A stretch of DNA of 64,000 nt from Promethearchaeota archaeon (GCA_030603385.1 JAUVXW010000015.1:1-64000); one strand, 5' to 3'; positions 25,874 through 36,055 are shown, counted from the first letter of the stretch. Made by a program: numbers and translations. The notes: generated by a model from the letters alone, not told the origin.

Positions 25874-28663
25874 GTGAAAGCAAATAATATAATCATTGTC
25901 CCAGAAACTCATTGGGATAGAGAATGGTACCTCCCATTTCAGGAGTTTCGGGCTAGGCTTATAATTATGATGGATAAATTATTAAAGATACTACGAACCG
26001 ACCCAAATTATAAAAGTTTCACATTCGATGGGCAAACTATTGTTCTCGAAGATTATCTAGAAGTAAGACCGGAGAGAGAAGAAGAGATTAAAAAATACGT
26101 AAAAGAAGGAAGACTTTCTATTGGTCCTATGTATGTTTTACCTGATGAATTTTTAGTTAGCGGTGAATCATTAATTAGGAATCTTATTATAGGACATCAA
26201 ATTGCGAGAAAATTTGGAAGAGTTATGAAAGCAGGATATATCCCTGATCCCTTTGGACATGTAGCACAATTACCTCAAATTATTCAGGGTTTTGAAATCC
26301 CATCTATATTATTTTGGAGGGGTTTTGGAAATGAATTTAAGGACAATAATTTGAATATGGAATTTATTTGGAATGCACCAGGAAATGCAGCGTCGCTTAT
26401 AGGAATTCATTTAATATATGGATATGGTTCATTGGAATCGCTAAATGGAAAATTAATTAAAGGACAATATAAACCAGCTCTCAGAAAAATCAAGTTAAGG
26501 ATAGAAAATTTTGAGAAATATATCGCAACTCCTAATGTACTCCTTAATAATGGTTCAGATCATCATGAAGCTCGCCCAGAAATTCCCGAAATAGTAAAAC
26601 AATGGAACATCCTACACCCTGACAAAAAATTAAAACAAGCTGATTTTGAACATTACGTCAATAAGGTTTTAGAGTCAAATCCAAAACTAAAAGAATTTCA
26701 AGGAGAATTAAGAGGTGGAAGATACGCACATTTATTATCAGGAGTTTTTTCCACACGAATGTGGATAAAACAAAGAAATACCTCAATAGAATACCTATAT
26801 GAAAAATATTCAGAACCATTATCAACAATTTCATGGATTTTAGATAAACATAATGAATTTATTTACCCAAAGGATTATATATTAGCGGGATTAAAGTGGC
26901 TTCAGAAATGTGCTCCACATGACTCAATTTGCGGATGTAGTGTGGATCAAGTTCACGATGAGATGAAAACTAGGTTTGATTGGGCAGAACAAATAGGAAA
27001 CGAAGTTTTCAAGAATTCATTTCTTTATTTATCCGAACTTATTAACATTGATACCAAACATAATGGTCACAATACCTTAATAGTATATAATCCACTTCCT
27101 TGGCAACGTAAAGATATTGTTGATTTTAATACAATTTCGCGAAAAACTAATGGTGAAAAATTTCCGTATAATCTCAAATTAATTGACTTTGAAGGAAATG
27201 AAATTGAAGCTCAAAATCATGATGTTGAAGAGGAACCTAGATTTACACGAAAGTTAGGTGTTAGTCATAGATTTTCATTTTTAGCGGAAGTTCCTGCATG
27301 TGGATATAAAGTCTATTATGTTCTTCCAGTTGATTCAGGTTATACTTCCCCTATTGAGGGTGAAATCTTTAAGATAACAAGAGATTTTTTAGAAAACAAA
27401 TTTTATAGAATTGATATAAAACCAGATGGTTTTATCACTGTTATTGATAAGGTTTCAGGAGTTACTTATGAAAAAATTTGTGAATTCGAGGATGTAGGAG
27501 ACTGGGGAGATGAGTACGATTTTTCTGGTCCCTTAGAAAACCAGACCAATTTAACCTATACAACAGAAGATGTTGCTGTGTTTGATAGATCTGCGTATAT
27601 AGATGGATCAACTCAAAAAACTTATAAACTTAGATTAAATTTAAAGCTTCCTCACTCACTTACAGAAGATCGTTATAATAGGGAAGAGTGGCTTGTTGAT
27701 AATAAAATAACTATATATATCTCATTATATAAAGAGATTAAACGAATTCACTTTAAGATTGAACTTGAAAATAAAAGCAAAGACCATAGAATCCGTGTCT
27801 TATTTCCTACTAAAATAAAGGCTGACAGAGTTTATGCTGATGGTCATTTTTATGTTGTTCCAAGAATGGTCAAATTACCTAAAGCAGATGATTGGGTTCA
27901 AAAGCCTTTACCTACAAATCATCAAAAGGACTTTGTGTCTGTTAGCGATAATTCAAGAACCTTTGCTGTAATAAATAAAGGATTACCTGAATATGAAGCT
28001 ATTATTAAAGAAAATAACACAATAACTTTTGCTATTACTCTCCTGCGATGTATTGAATGGTTGTCTCGTGATGATTTTATGACACGTAAGTCTCATGCAG
28101 GTCCAGGTTTTAACACCCCAGGGGCACAATGCCTTGGTAAACATAGCTTTGAATTATCGATTACTACTGAATCAAAACCAAACTGGTTAGATTCAGAAAT
28201 ACATCTAAGAAGTAAAGAATTTAATAATCCACTTGAACCTCTCTTTCCAGTTATGGTTCATGGTCCCTTAAGAGTTGCAAATAAAGTAATTTTAAGACCA
28301 TCTGGAATCATTTCTTACTTTAATAATATTAAAACGAAAGAATTAGATTCATTTTTACCTCCTGTTTTAAGTTTTCTTGCAATTGATAATAAAAGTGTAG
28401 TTTTAAGTGCATTAAAAAAATCAGAGGAAGGAGATTATCTAATTATTAGAGTATATAATATATCCTCAACTTCTCAAACGGCAACATTAACATTTTTCGA
28501 TAAAATTTCGATAAAAGATGTTAAAATTGTGAATTTTTTAGAAGAGGCACCTAAACATGAAATTAAGGTAAAAATTAATTATTTTAATAACAACTTACTT
28601 GAAATAGCATTAGAACCACACGTAATTGCTACATTTAAAGTTAGTCTTGAATTTATAAAGTGA
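25874..28663 (+). CDS. Glycoside hydrolase family 38 alpha-mannosidase
   Basis: A 929-residue GH38 enzyme that hydrolyses alpha-mannosides by a retaining, zinc-dependent mechanism. The zinc ligands are in THWDREWY (His13, Asp15). The catalytic Asp lies in YIPDPFGHVAQLPQI (about 122-130). A later ligand block reads CAPHDSICGCSVDQVHDEM (about 346-364). The C-terminal half is the all-beta region normal for the family. There is no signal peptide, so it probably acts in the cytosol, perhaps on recycled glycans from the glycosylated surface proteins. The start is GTG. It may be cotranscribed with the phosphodiesterase upstream. Confidence 0.92.
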   Translation: MKANNIIIVPETHWDREWYLPFQEFRARLIIMMDKLLKILRTDPNYKSFTFDGQTIVLEDYLEVRPEREEEIKKYVKEGRLSIGPMYVLPDEFLVSGESLIRNLIIGHQIARKFGRVMKAGYIPDPFGHVAQLPQIIQGFEIPSILFWRGFGNEFKDNNLNMEFIWNAPGNAASLIGIHLIYGYGSLESLNGKLIKGQYKPALRKIKLRIENFEKYIATPNVLLNNGSDHHEARPEIPEIVKQWNILHPDKKLKQADFEHYVNKVLESNPKLKEFQGELRGGRYAHLLSGVFSTRMWIKQRNTSIEYLYEKYSEPLSTISWILDKHNEFIYPKDYILAGLKWLQKCAPHDSICGCSVDQVHDEMKTRFDWAEQIGNEVFKNSFLYLSELINIDTKHNGHNTLIVYNPLPWQRKDIVDFNTISRKTNGEKFPYNLKLIDFEGNEIEAQNHDVEEEPRFTRKLGVSHRFSFLAEVPACGYKVYYVLPVDSGYTSPIEGEIFKITRDFLENKFYRIDIKPDGFITVIDKVSGVTYEKICEFEDVGDWGDEYDFSGPLENQTNLTYTTEDVAVFDRSAYIDGSTQKTYKLRLNLKLPHSLTEDRYNREEWLVDNKITIYISLYKEIKRIHFKIELENKSKDHRIRVLFPTKIKADRVYADGHFYVVPRMVKLPKADDWVQKPLPTNHQKDFVSVSDNSRTFAVINKGLPEYEAIIKENNTITFAITLLRCIEWLSRDDFMTRKSHAGPGFNTPGAQCLGKHSFELSITTESKPNWLDSEIHLRSKEFNNPLEPLFPVMVHGPLRVANKVILRPSGIISYFNNIKTKELDSFLPPVLSFLAIDNKSVVLSALKKSEEGDYLIIRVYNISSTSQTATLTFFDKISIKDVKIVNFLEEAPKHEIKVKINYFNNNLLEIALEPHVIATFKVSLEFIK

Positions 28664-28695
28664 TTAAAGATATGTAGAAGCAGAAAAAGAGTCAT

Positions 28696-30384
28696 TTATA
28701 GAAATCCATAAGAAGGAAAAAAGACAACTAACATCCAAGAGTAGAAAATGCTTATGAAGATCGTAGATCCTAATATATTGCGCCCCGAATTCATATAAAC
28801 CCAGGTAACTGTACAATTTTGTATTATCGAGAAAATAACCCATGCTAATAAATAAAGGGCATAAGGGGGTAAATATGCCAAATTAAGTTTCCCAACAAGT
28901 ATAATTGAAACAATAAGAAAATTATCCATGAAAATTCCAATACCTACCATTGTAAAATATTCATCATATTTATTTGAAGTTTCCAATCGACCTTGAACAT
29001 TCCTAAAATAGAATTCTCTAATCAGAAAAAAGGGGAAAGATAATAGAGTTAATAATATCATTTTACCTGCACCTCTTATAGTTGGTAAAGTATTTTGCAC
29101 GGACCAATGCCAAATTGCTGCTATTGACAATATTGATATCAAAGCAATAATAATTCCAAATAATATTGAACGACCAGGTTTTATTGAGCACATTCTTTTA
29201 ATCTTTATAAAAAGATCTTTGAAATAGAACTGTTCCTCCCAGTTCAATAAAAGAAAATTATATATTATAAATGATCCAATTGCAGCTCCAATAATGAGTA
29301 ACAAAGTTATGCTTGTTGTAGAAAAGGCGAAATCTTCTGTGGAAATGTGTGAAAGAGATAAAAAAAAGGTAATTTGAATTAGTTCTATAGGAATAGTATA
29401 GTATAATATTAATTTTTTTATCGAAGCTTTTCCTAATCCTTCTAAAATATCTTTCTCAGGTAAATTTACTCTATGCTTAAAAAGATAATTACTAACATAA
29501 ACAACCAATATTGAATTAAGTGCAATAACCCCTACAAGTGAGACATAAGAAAAAATTTGTAAAGCTGTGGCAGTTATGAAAATATTACTCCCCTTTTCCC
29601 CATGAAAAGCTTGTTCAAACCATTGAATTGTTTGATAGATGATAGCATAATCTACTACTTCAGTTAAATGTCCTGCAAATGGGCTAATAAAGCCTTTAGT
29701 GTTATTTCCGTCATTAAAATCTCCATAATACAATTCTCCAACTTTTACATCTTCTCTTCCAGTATATGACCTTAAGACTTCAAGGATCTTTTCCTCAGTC
29801 AACCCAGGATCGTATCTCCCTGATGCTAAAAGAAAATTAGATATATTCATAATGTTTGGGGATACTGCTCCAATAGCTATAGTTGCATTAATTCTATCGG
29901 GGTACGTCTGTGATAAATCTAGTGCTACATAAGCGCCTAATGAATGACCGACAAGCCCAATTTCTGTAATGTATGATAAATTATATTCCAAGTAATCTAT
30001 TGCTGCCTTCATATCTAGAATTAACTTACTACGTTGAAAATATCCTCCAGAAGCCCCATGCCCACGAAAATCAATGTTTATGACCGTAAATCCTCGTTTA
30101 ACGAGTTCTATGCTTAAGGGCTGCATATTGAGCTTACTACCAAAAAAGCCATGTCCCACTACTATTCCACCAGGACTTTTTTCTCCTTTTGGTGTGTATT
30201 TATAAGCACTAATATATACTCCATCCTCCGACTCGAGTGCCAACGGTTTAATCGTGTATAAATTCTTCAATTCGGGAATAAAGGTTAAAATGAGTAATGG
30301 AATTACACCAATACATACTATTGAGATACTGATGAATAAACCTAATTTTTTCTTATCGGATCTTAAATTTTTTAAGGTTACCAA
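28696..30384 (-). CDS. Membrane-anchored alpha/beta hydrolase with C-terminal polytopic domain
   Basis: A 562-residue protein. An N-terminal helix (about 13-35) anchors an alpha/beta hydrolase domain (about 45-240). The oxyanion region reads GHGFFGSK, a FRGHGASGG motif follows, and the nucleophile elbow is GHSLGAY (Ser about 147). The C-terminal 310 residues hold about eight hydrophobic helices. The hydrolase domain is like lysophospholipase/peptidase S9-type hydrolases. The joined polytopic part resembles no family I can name, so a membrane-lipid substrate is only a guess. Start is TTG. It is convergent with the mannosidase gene and divergent from the polyprenyl synthase gene. Confidence 0.7.
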   Translation of the reverse strand: MVTLKNLRSDKKKLGLFISISIVCIGVIPLLILTFIPELKNLYTIKPLALESEDGVYISAYKYTPKGEKSPGGIVVGHGFFGSKLNMQPLSIELVKRGFTVINIDFRGHGASGGYFQRSKLILDMKAAIDYLEYNLSYITEIGLVGHSLGAYVALDLSQTYPDRINATIAIGAVSPNIMNISNFLLASGRYDPGLTEEKILEVLRSYTGREDVKVGELYYGDFNDGNNTKGFISPFAGHLTEVVDYAIIYQTIQWFEQAFHGEKGSNIFITATALQIFSYVSLVGVIALNSILVVYVSNYLFKHRVNLPEKDILEGLGKASIKKLILYYTIPIELIQITFFLSLSHISTEDFAFSTTSITLLLIIGAAIGSFIIYNFLLLNWEEQFYFKDLFIKIKRMCSIKPGRSILFGIIIALISILSIAAIWHWSVQNTLPTIRGAGKMILLTLLSFPFFLIREFYFRNVQGRLETSNKYDEYFTMVGIGIFMDNFLIVSIILVGKLNLAYLPPYALYLLAWVIFSIIQNCTVTWVYMNSGRNILGSTIFISIFYSWMLVVFFPSYGFL

Positions 30385-30570
30385 ATCTCTTTTTAATCCA
30401 TATTTATTATGTTATAACTTATCGTAAAAGAATTTTCAAAACTCATAGAGTTTGAACTTTTCTAGTAATTAAGAATATTGATAATTTGAAATTACTTATA
30501 TTCTAGTAAAATCTTTGTTTTATAATTTAGAAGGAATATCATTATTAATCAATACCAACGGTAATACCTA

Positions 30571-31638
30571 ATGAAACTTAATGAATATTTAAAAGAATAT
30601 AAAGACAAGATCAACGATGCAATTAAATCTATTTTTGACTTAAAATTAAAAAATATAAAAAATAGATTTTTAGAAGATTATTATTCAGAACTAAAAGATT
30701 ATTTCCTAGCCGGGGGAAAAAGGATCCGTCCACTACTATGTATCGCTACATATAATGCATTTAATGAAAGAAGGGATGAAAGAATTGTATTTCCAAGCGT
30801 GGGTACTGAATTTCTCCATAATGCGTCGTTAATACATGATGATATTATTGATAAGGATGATTTTAGACGGGGAAAACCCGCATTCCACTTGAGATTTCGA
30901 AATTACCATGAAAAATATGAATTAAAAAGAATGATAGCAAGCGATTTCGGTAATTCTATAGGAATTATTGGAGGAGATTCAGCTTTTTTTTTAGGTTTAG
31001 AAGCTTACTTTTTTAACGATTTTAATAGGGAATTGAACTTAAATGCGATAAAATATTATAAGCAAGCCTTTATAGAAATTGCTGATGGGGTTTTAATTGA
31101 AACTGATATGGTAAACCAAACAGATCTCACCCTTGCTGATTATATCGAAATGATTTCACTAAAAACCGGAGCTCTGATTGAGAAATCGATTTTAATAGGA
31201 GCAAATTATGCAAAAGCAGCTGATGAGTGTATTAATGATCTTTCCATCTATGGTGTAAACCTTGGTATTGTTTTTCAGATAATTGATGATATTTTAGGTA
31301 CATTTGGGGATGAAAAAGTAACTGGAAAACCAACAGATGGCGATATCCGAGAAAATAAATTAACTGCTTTAAAATTAACTGCCTTAGACAATTTAGAAAA
31401 CTCAAGTAAAATACAGCTTATTGAATTACTTGAAAATCCTAGTATGACTAAAAATGATGTTCAGGAAGTTAAGGATTTGTTTATTAAAGCAGATGTAGTT
31501 AATTCATGCAAAGAATTAGCAAACATATACTTTCAAAAAGCAAAATCATCTTTGGATAAATTGAAACCATCTATCAATCAATCTGAAGTAGAATTTTTTG
31601 AAAGTTTATTAAATTTTGTAGTGGAGAGAAAATTCTAA
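30571..31638 (+). CDS. Trans-polyprenyl diphosphate synthase (GGPP/FPP synthase type)
   Basis: A 355-residue all-alpha prenyltransferase that condenses IPP onto allylic diphosphates; in archaea this provides C20 or C25 chains for ether lipids. Residues GGKRIRPLL (about 48-56) bind IPP diphosphate. The first Asp-rich motif is DDIIDKDDFRRG (about 90-101), and the second is IIDDILGTFGD (about 237-247) with two of the usual three Asp. Product length cannot be read with confidence. It stands at the edge of the mevalonate locus on the opposite strand. Confidence 0.9.
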   Translation: MKLNEYLKEYKDKINDAIKSIFDLKLKNIKNRFLEDYYSELKDYFLAGGKRIRPLLCIATYNAFNERRDERIVFPSVGTEFLHNASLIHDDIIDKDDFRRGKPAFHLRFRNYHEKYELKRMIASDFGNSIGIIGGDSAFFLGLEAYFFNDFNRELNLNAIKYYKQAFIEIADGVLIETDMVNQTDLTLADYIEMISLKTGALIEKSILIGANYAKAADECINDLSIYGVNLGIVFQIIDDILGTFGDEKVTGKPTDGDIRENKLTALKLTALDNLENSSKIQLIELLENPSMTKNDVQEVKDLFIKADVVNSCKELANIYFQKAKSSLDKLKPSINQSEVEFFESLLNFVVERKF

Positions 31639-31776
31639 AGAGAAACTATCTCCATGTGATATTTTAATTTTTTTATTAATTTAATATGGAAAAAGATAAG
31701 AACTAAAAATCATAGAAGAATTATTAAGTTCAATACTATAAATTTTCTTTTATTAAAACTATTGAGATAGAGTTAG

Positions 31777-32325
31777 ATGTTGGTAGCGATTACCGGAGCC
31801 ACGGGAGTCGATTTAGCAGTTAAATTTCTAAAAACTCTGAGAGAAAAAAAGATTGAAATTGAACTTATCATCTCTAAAATTGCCGAAAAAATAATAGATA
31901 TTGAAACGGATTATAAAATTTCTGATATTCGTAAAATAGCAGATAAAAACTATGATGTAGATAATCTATTATCTCCGCCAGCAAGCGGTTCCTACAAGAT
32001 AGAGAGTATGGTTATAATTCCTTGTTCAATGAAAACTTTATCAGCAATAGCAAATGGATATGCAAATAATTTAATTTCAAGGGCAGCAGATGTAATGATC
32101 AAAGAAAAAAGGAAATTAATACTAGTTGTAAGAGAAACTCCATTCAGTGCGATACATCTTGAGAATATGCTTAAATTAGCAAGATTAGGAGTAATTATTT
32201 GCCCCCCAATCCCTTCATACTACATAAAACCTAAAAGCGTTGAAGAACTCATTGAATACACCATAGGAAGGATATTAGACCATATTGGGATTGAAAGTAA
32301 TATAAAAAGATGGGGGACAATATAA
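31777..32325 (+). CDS. ubiX: UbiX-like flavin prenyltransferase
   Basis: A 182-residue flavoprotein of the UbiX/Pad1 family. It joins dimethylallyl phosphate to FMN to make prenyl-FMN, the cofactor of UbiD decarboxylases. Evidence: the N-terminal VAITGATG loop (residues 3-10), PASGSYKIESMVIIPCSMKTLSAI (about 69-92), and VVRETPFSAIHLENM (about 129-143), the known UbiX substrate loop. A UbiD-family enzyme sits at 37653, so this protein very likely supplies its cofactor inside the mevalonate pathway. Confidence 0.92.
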   Translation: MLVAITGATGVDLAVKFLKTLREKKIEIELIISKIAEKIIDIETDYKISDIRKIADKNYDVDNLLSPPASGSYKIESMVIIPCSMKTLSAIANGYANNLISRAADVMIKEKRKLILVVRETPFSAIHLENMLKLARLGVIICPPIPSYYIKPKSVEELIEYTIGRILDHIGIESNIKRWGTI

Positions 32326-32387
32326 GAAAGAAAAAGTTGATTATTCAGTTATTAAGATTTAAATGAATAAGGTAAGGGGAATTTTAA

Positions 32388-32795
32388 TTGAAAATGCTCC
32401 AAGATATTTGGATTCTGTATAAATCTGGAATAGTGATTTTTCATAGAGAATTCAATGAAACTGTATCCCCTCAAGCATTTGGGGCTATGATGAGTGCGTT
32501 AAACACTTTTGCCGAACAATTAGCTGATGGCGGATTATCCAATTTTGAATTAAATAATAAAAGATTTACAATAATTAAGAAATATGACCTTATATTTATC
32601 GCTAATTCGTCAAAACGATTTAATCAGAAAAAAATTAATCGTGAATTAGAAAAAATATCAAAAAGATTCTTGAAACTCTATTCTGAAAAATTAGAGAATT
32701 ATAAAGGCCAGATTGGAGCGTTTACTCAATTTGAAGAGATTATTGTGGATTCTTTAGAAGATAATCCCCAACAATCCGTAGACGAACTTCTCTAA
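32388..32795 (+). CDS. Free-standing longin-like domain protein
   Basis: A 135-residue soluble protein. It reads as the longin/profilin-like order beta-beta-alpha-beta-beta-beta-alpha: WILYKSGIVIFHREF, a helix (AFGAMMSALNTFAEQL), strands (NFELNNKRFTIIKKYDLIFI), then a C-terminal helix with FLKLYSEKLENY. The YKSGI start mirrors YHKSGI/FHKSGI in the tails of the two seven-helix proteins at 3081 and 4440. In eukaryotes this fold occurs in adaptor sigma chains, TRAPP subunits and SRP-receptor alpha. Start TTG after AGGGGA. Its link with the isoprenoid genes on both sides is unexplained. Confidence 0.65.
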   Translation: MKMLQDIWILYKSGIVIFHREFNETVSPQAFGAMMSALNTFAEQLADGGLSNFELNNKRFTIIKKYDLIFIANSSKRFNQKKINRELEKISKRFLKLYSEKLENYKGQIGAFTQFEEIIVDSLEDNPQQSVDELL

Positions 32796-32918
32796 GTTTT
32801 TCCAAGTTTCAATTTTAATTAAGCTCAAGAATAAAAATTGGTCTACTGAACTTTTTAATACAAATGAAAACAATTTTATCTTAATAAGAGTAATCAAATA
32901 TTAAAATAGAAAAGTGAA

Positions 32919-33143
32919 ATGAAGGAAATTAAGAAACCCATTTCAGAAAATATTGCATTACAGATATGTGAAGAGGTAAGGGAATGCAATCGTGAAAAAA
33001 AATTTAGTTTAGCTAAAGTTCAGTGCTGGGGATGTATGAAATATTCAATTAAAAAGAATGATATAAAGCATAGATGTATATTTTCTAATGAGGATAATAG
33101 GGGTTGTCATCTAGTCAACAGAATTTATGATGTAAGATATTGA
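32919..33143 (+). CDS. Small Cys-rich (putative zinc-binding) protein
   Basis: A 74-residue protein with six cysteines (17, 23, 36, 39, 53, 63), including a CWGC knuckle, and His at 51 and 64. A zinc or iron-sulfur site is likely. It ends 10 bases before the stop codon of the convergent IPP isomerase gene. Family and function are not recognised. A second, differently spaced four-cysteine mini-protein lies at 53493. Confidence 0.6.
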   Translation: MKEIKKPISENIALQICEEVRECNREKKFSLAKVQCWGCMKYSIKKNDIKHRCIFSNEDNRGCHLVNRIYDVRY

Positions 33144-33153
33144 AAAAATTAAA

Positions 33154-34272
33154 TTATTGGTTTAACCATCTATACAATTCACCAAGAATAACATACTTAT
33201 CTCTTTCACCTTTTAATTTGGCTATTTCGTCTATATTCATTAACCAGAGACATGAACGTAATTCATTTTTTAAGGTTCTTATTTCTTTAATAGTGTGAGA
33301 AATAGAATTATCTTTTCTATCTTTCCATGCAGATTGGAGAAAGTTATAAGCAAAACCTCCTAAATCAGCACCTAATACAATAGATTTTGCGATATCAATT
33401 CCTGTTCTTAAACCTCCCGTGGCAATTATTAGTTTTTGAGACACATTTCTAACATAAATTATGCTAATAGGTGTGGGGATCCCCCATTCCTTAAATACTT
33501 CAGCTGGATCTCGAGTATATCTTTGATTATTAAGATTTTTACGTTTTGATTCAATTGCTGCGAAACTGGTCCCACCAGCACCTCCAATATCAAAACCATC
33601 AAAACCAAGTTTATCAAGAATTAAAGCTAATTCCTGGTTAAATCCGGTTCCAACTTCTTTTGCAATTATCGGAATATTGTTTATTTCCCGTAATTTTTGA
33701 AAATTTTTACGGAAAAGTTTATATGAAAGATCTCCTTTATCTTGAACTAATTCATGTAAAACATTTAAATGAATTGCCATAACATCAGCATTTATCATCT
33801 CTATACATTTGTTAAAATCCTCTAACTCAAAATTAAGGCTACTAACCTGCCCGATACCAATATTTCCGATTATAGGAATAGTAGGGGCAACATCACGGGT
33901 AATTTTAAATGAATCTAATAATGTAGGATCTTCAAGTCCTGCACGCTGACTTCCTACACTCATTATAATATTTTCTTCTTCTGCAGCTTTAGCCAAAATT
34001 TCATTTATTTCTTTTGAGACAGGATGACCACCAGTAATCGCTGAGATACAAATGGGTGCTGAAATTTTTTTATCATAAAACTTCACTGAAAGATCAACTT
34101 CTTCAATATCGACATCTGGAATTGGATGGTGAATCAATTTTATATCACTAAAATAGTTTTTAGAATGTTGTACGTCATGCTCTAATGGTATTTTGAGATG
34201 TTCTAATTTTCTATCCATTATCTCTTTTGAGTCATTCTCCTTTGGCATATTTTTCTTCCCTATTTGAGTCAT
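33154..34272 (-). CDS. fni: Isopentenyl-diphosphate delta-isomerase, type 2 (FMN-dependent)
   Basis: A 372-residue FMN/NAD(P)H-dependent IDI-2 that interconverts IPP and DMAPP. Landmarks are RKLEHL near the N-terminus, PICISAITGG (about 95), VGSQRAGLE (about 126) for the flavin, IAKEVGTGF (about 205), GFDGFDIGGAGGTSFAAIE (about 225-243) for the phosphate, and ATGGLRTGIDIAKSI (about 283). It is the last gene of the minus-strand mevalonate cluster, 18 bases after the isopentenyl phosphate kinase gene. Confidence 0.95.
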   Translation of the reverse strand: MTQIGKKNMPKENDSKEIMDRKLEHLKIPLEHDVQHSKNYFSDIKLIHHPIPDVDIEEVDLSVKFYDKKISAPICISAITGGHPVSKEINEILAKAAEEENIIMSVGSQRAGLEDPTLLDSFKITRDVAPTIPIIGNIGIGQVSSLNFELEDFNKCIEMINADVMAIHLNVLHELVQDKGDLSYKLFRKNFQKLREINNIPIIAKEVGTGFNQELALILDKLGFDGFDIGGAGGTSFAAIESKRKNLNNQRYTRDPAEVFKEWGIPTPISIIYVRNVSQKLIIATGGLRTGIDIAKSIVLGADLGGFAYNFLQSAWKDRKDNSISHTIKEIRTLKNELRSCLWLMNIDEIAKLKGERDKYVILGELYRWLNQ

Positions 34273-34290
34273 TTCACATAAAAATTGCTT

Positions 34291-35112
34291 TTAGTTAATT
34301 ATTATATTTGTACAAATTAATTTTTCATTTTTTAAAGAATTATATATATAATTTTCTTTCAATCCATTTATCAATTGCACAGGAACATTGAATTTACATA
34401 TCTGTTTTATAAAATCGATTTTACCTTCAATCCCACCTGTAACATCTATTTTTTTCCCCAAGTCCGCTAAGTCCAAGTCATCTAATTCACTTGAAAATAT
34501 TTTAGAGGCCAATTTTATATTTTTATCCTTAGAATCTCCATCATTAATAAAAATTCCATCGGTTTCAATTGCAAAAATAACTTTTGAGACACAATATTTT
34601 TGTAAGTTCTCACATAACTCAGAAATGATCTGATCTCCTGAAATTATAGAAAATGATCCTTGTTTATCAAAAATAATATCTCCATATAAAATGGGTAAGA
34701 TTTTAAGATCTAAAGCGGTTTCAATGATGTCAATAGATTTGGCAATGATATTTTCTGCATCTTTTATAAAAATGCTGGAGGGTTGGATTGATAAAACGGG
34801 ATAATTTCGTTCTAAAAATAGGTTTACTAAATAAGAATTAAATTTAATCATAGCTTGATGGGTTTCAGTTAATCCAATAATTTGATTTGGTATAGATTTA
34901 TCTAATCCTTTCGAAATATTGTATTTTTTTGCTAAAGGGTGCCCAAATGAGCCACCTCCATGAATCAATATTACTTTTTCGTTAGCATTAATAATTTGTT
35001 GAATTGTGCTTTTAGCAACCTCCTCTCTGATAAAAAAAGGTTTATTTTTATCAGTTAATAAACTTCCACCTAACTTTAATAGTAAGATTTCATTCTTCCT
35101 TTTCAATTTCAA
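34291..35112 (-). CDS. ipk: Isopentenyl phosphate kinase
   Basis: A 273-residue amino-acid-kinase-fold enzyme. It phosphorylates isopentenyl phosphate to IPP, the terminal step of archaeal mevalonate pathways. The ATP-binding LLKLGGSLLTDK (about 11-22), the IHGGGSFGHPLAKKY block (about 50-64) with the catalytic His, and the late DVTGGIEGKIDF segment are typical. It lies eight bases after the mevalonate kinase gene and before idi-2, so the order in the cluster follows the pathway. Confidence 0.93.
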   Translation of the reverse strand: MKLKRKNEILLLKLGGSLLTDKNKPFFIREEVAKSTIQQIINANEKVILIHGGGSFGHPLAKKYNISKGLDKSIPNQIIGLTETHQAMIKFNSYLVNLFLERNYPVLSIQPSSIFIKDAENIIAKSIDIIETALDLKILPILYGDIIFDKQGSFSIISGDQIISELCENLQKYCVSKVIFAIETDGIFINDGDSKDKNIKLASKIFSSELDDLDLADLGKKIDVTGGIEGKIDFIKQICKFNVPVQLINGLKENYIYNSLKNEKLICTNIIIN

Positions 35113-35119
35113 CTATCTC

Positions 35120-36055
35120 TCATCCGATCATAGTTTTCCAGGCATTATATCCTTTACTTTCGATAGCATTAGCAATTTTTACTTGTTTTTCTTCATTTTC
35201 CGCTAAAGCAATAACCAAACCCCCTCGACCAGTCCCTGTCATTTTAGCACCAACAGCTCCATTCTGTAATGCTATTTCAACCAATTTTTCATTCACTTCT
35301 CCTGAAACCGTAATTTCTTGGAGAAGTTTGTGGTTTTGATTCATTAGATCTCCTATAGTAATAATATCCCCATTAATTAATGCATTTTTAGCATCTTCTG
35401 CTAAATTTTTATATTCAGCAAAAATTTTTTCGAATTTAACAGGGTACTTTTCCTTTAAACGTCGAACATCAGCAACAACTTCAGTCGTTGATGCCGTAAT
35501 TCCTGTATTTGCTATTACTAAAAACATCTTTTTTAGAGCTTGTAAGAGTTCCATAGTATTTTTACCTCCACTCAAGTTTTTTTTAAACCAAATTAACCCG
35601 CCATAAGTGGAAGCTGTGTTATCAATTCCAGAAGGGGTTCCGTGGTAAGATTTTTCTCCTTCATATGCCGCTTCATTTATTTTTTCATCCTCTAAATCAA
35701 GATTAAAAGTATCATTAAGGGCACGAGCTAAAGATGTGCATTGAGCTGCAGAAGCCCCAACGCCACTTGCAGCAATTAAATTACCGCTAAAGGTTATTTC
35801 AAGTTTCTGATTTTTTGTATCTATTTTTAAATAATCAATAACGTTTTGTACAGATTGCATCGCCTCATCGTATTTTTGCTTTTTATAACCAGGAGTTGCT
35901 GATCTCTGATCGTCAACCGTCCATCCATTTCCCTCAATAACTTTAACATCCGCTGTTGTGTAGGACCCTAACGCCGATGCTATTGCAGATAGTCCATAAA
36001 CTACAAAATGTTCACCGAACAAGATCGTCTTTCCGTATCCCTTTCCTGAACCCAT
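35120..36055 (-). CDS. mvk: Mevalonate kinase (GHMP family)
   Basis: A 311-residue GHMP kinase that makes mevalonate 5-phosphate. It begins GKGYGKTILFGEHFVVYG, in which the GEHFVVYG segment is diagnostic. The ATP loop is GVGASAAQC (about 95-103), the GTPSGIDNTASTYGG segment (about 139-153) carries the catalytic Asp, and the C-terminal GAVGAKMTGTGRGG is the third GHMP motif. Its stop codon is followed at once by the dehydratase small-subunit region upstream in the cluster, implying one transcript. Confidence 0.93.
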   Translation of the reverse strand: MGSGKGYGKTILFGEHFVVYGLSAIASALGSYTTADVKVIEGNGWTVDDQRSATPGYKKQKYDEAMQSVQNVIDYLKIDTKNQKLEITFSGNLIAASGVGASAAQCTSLARALNDTFNLDLEDEKINEAAYEGEKSYHGTPSGIDNTASTYGGLIWFKKNLSGGKNTMELLQALKKMFLVIANTGITASTTEVVADVRRLKEKYPVKFEKIFAEYKNLAEDAKNALINGDIITIGDLMNQNHKLLQEITVSGEVNEKLVEIALQNGAVGAKMTGTGRGGLVIALAENEEKQVKIANAIESKGYNAWKTMIG

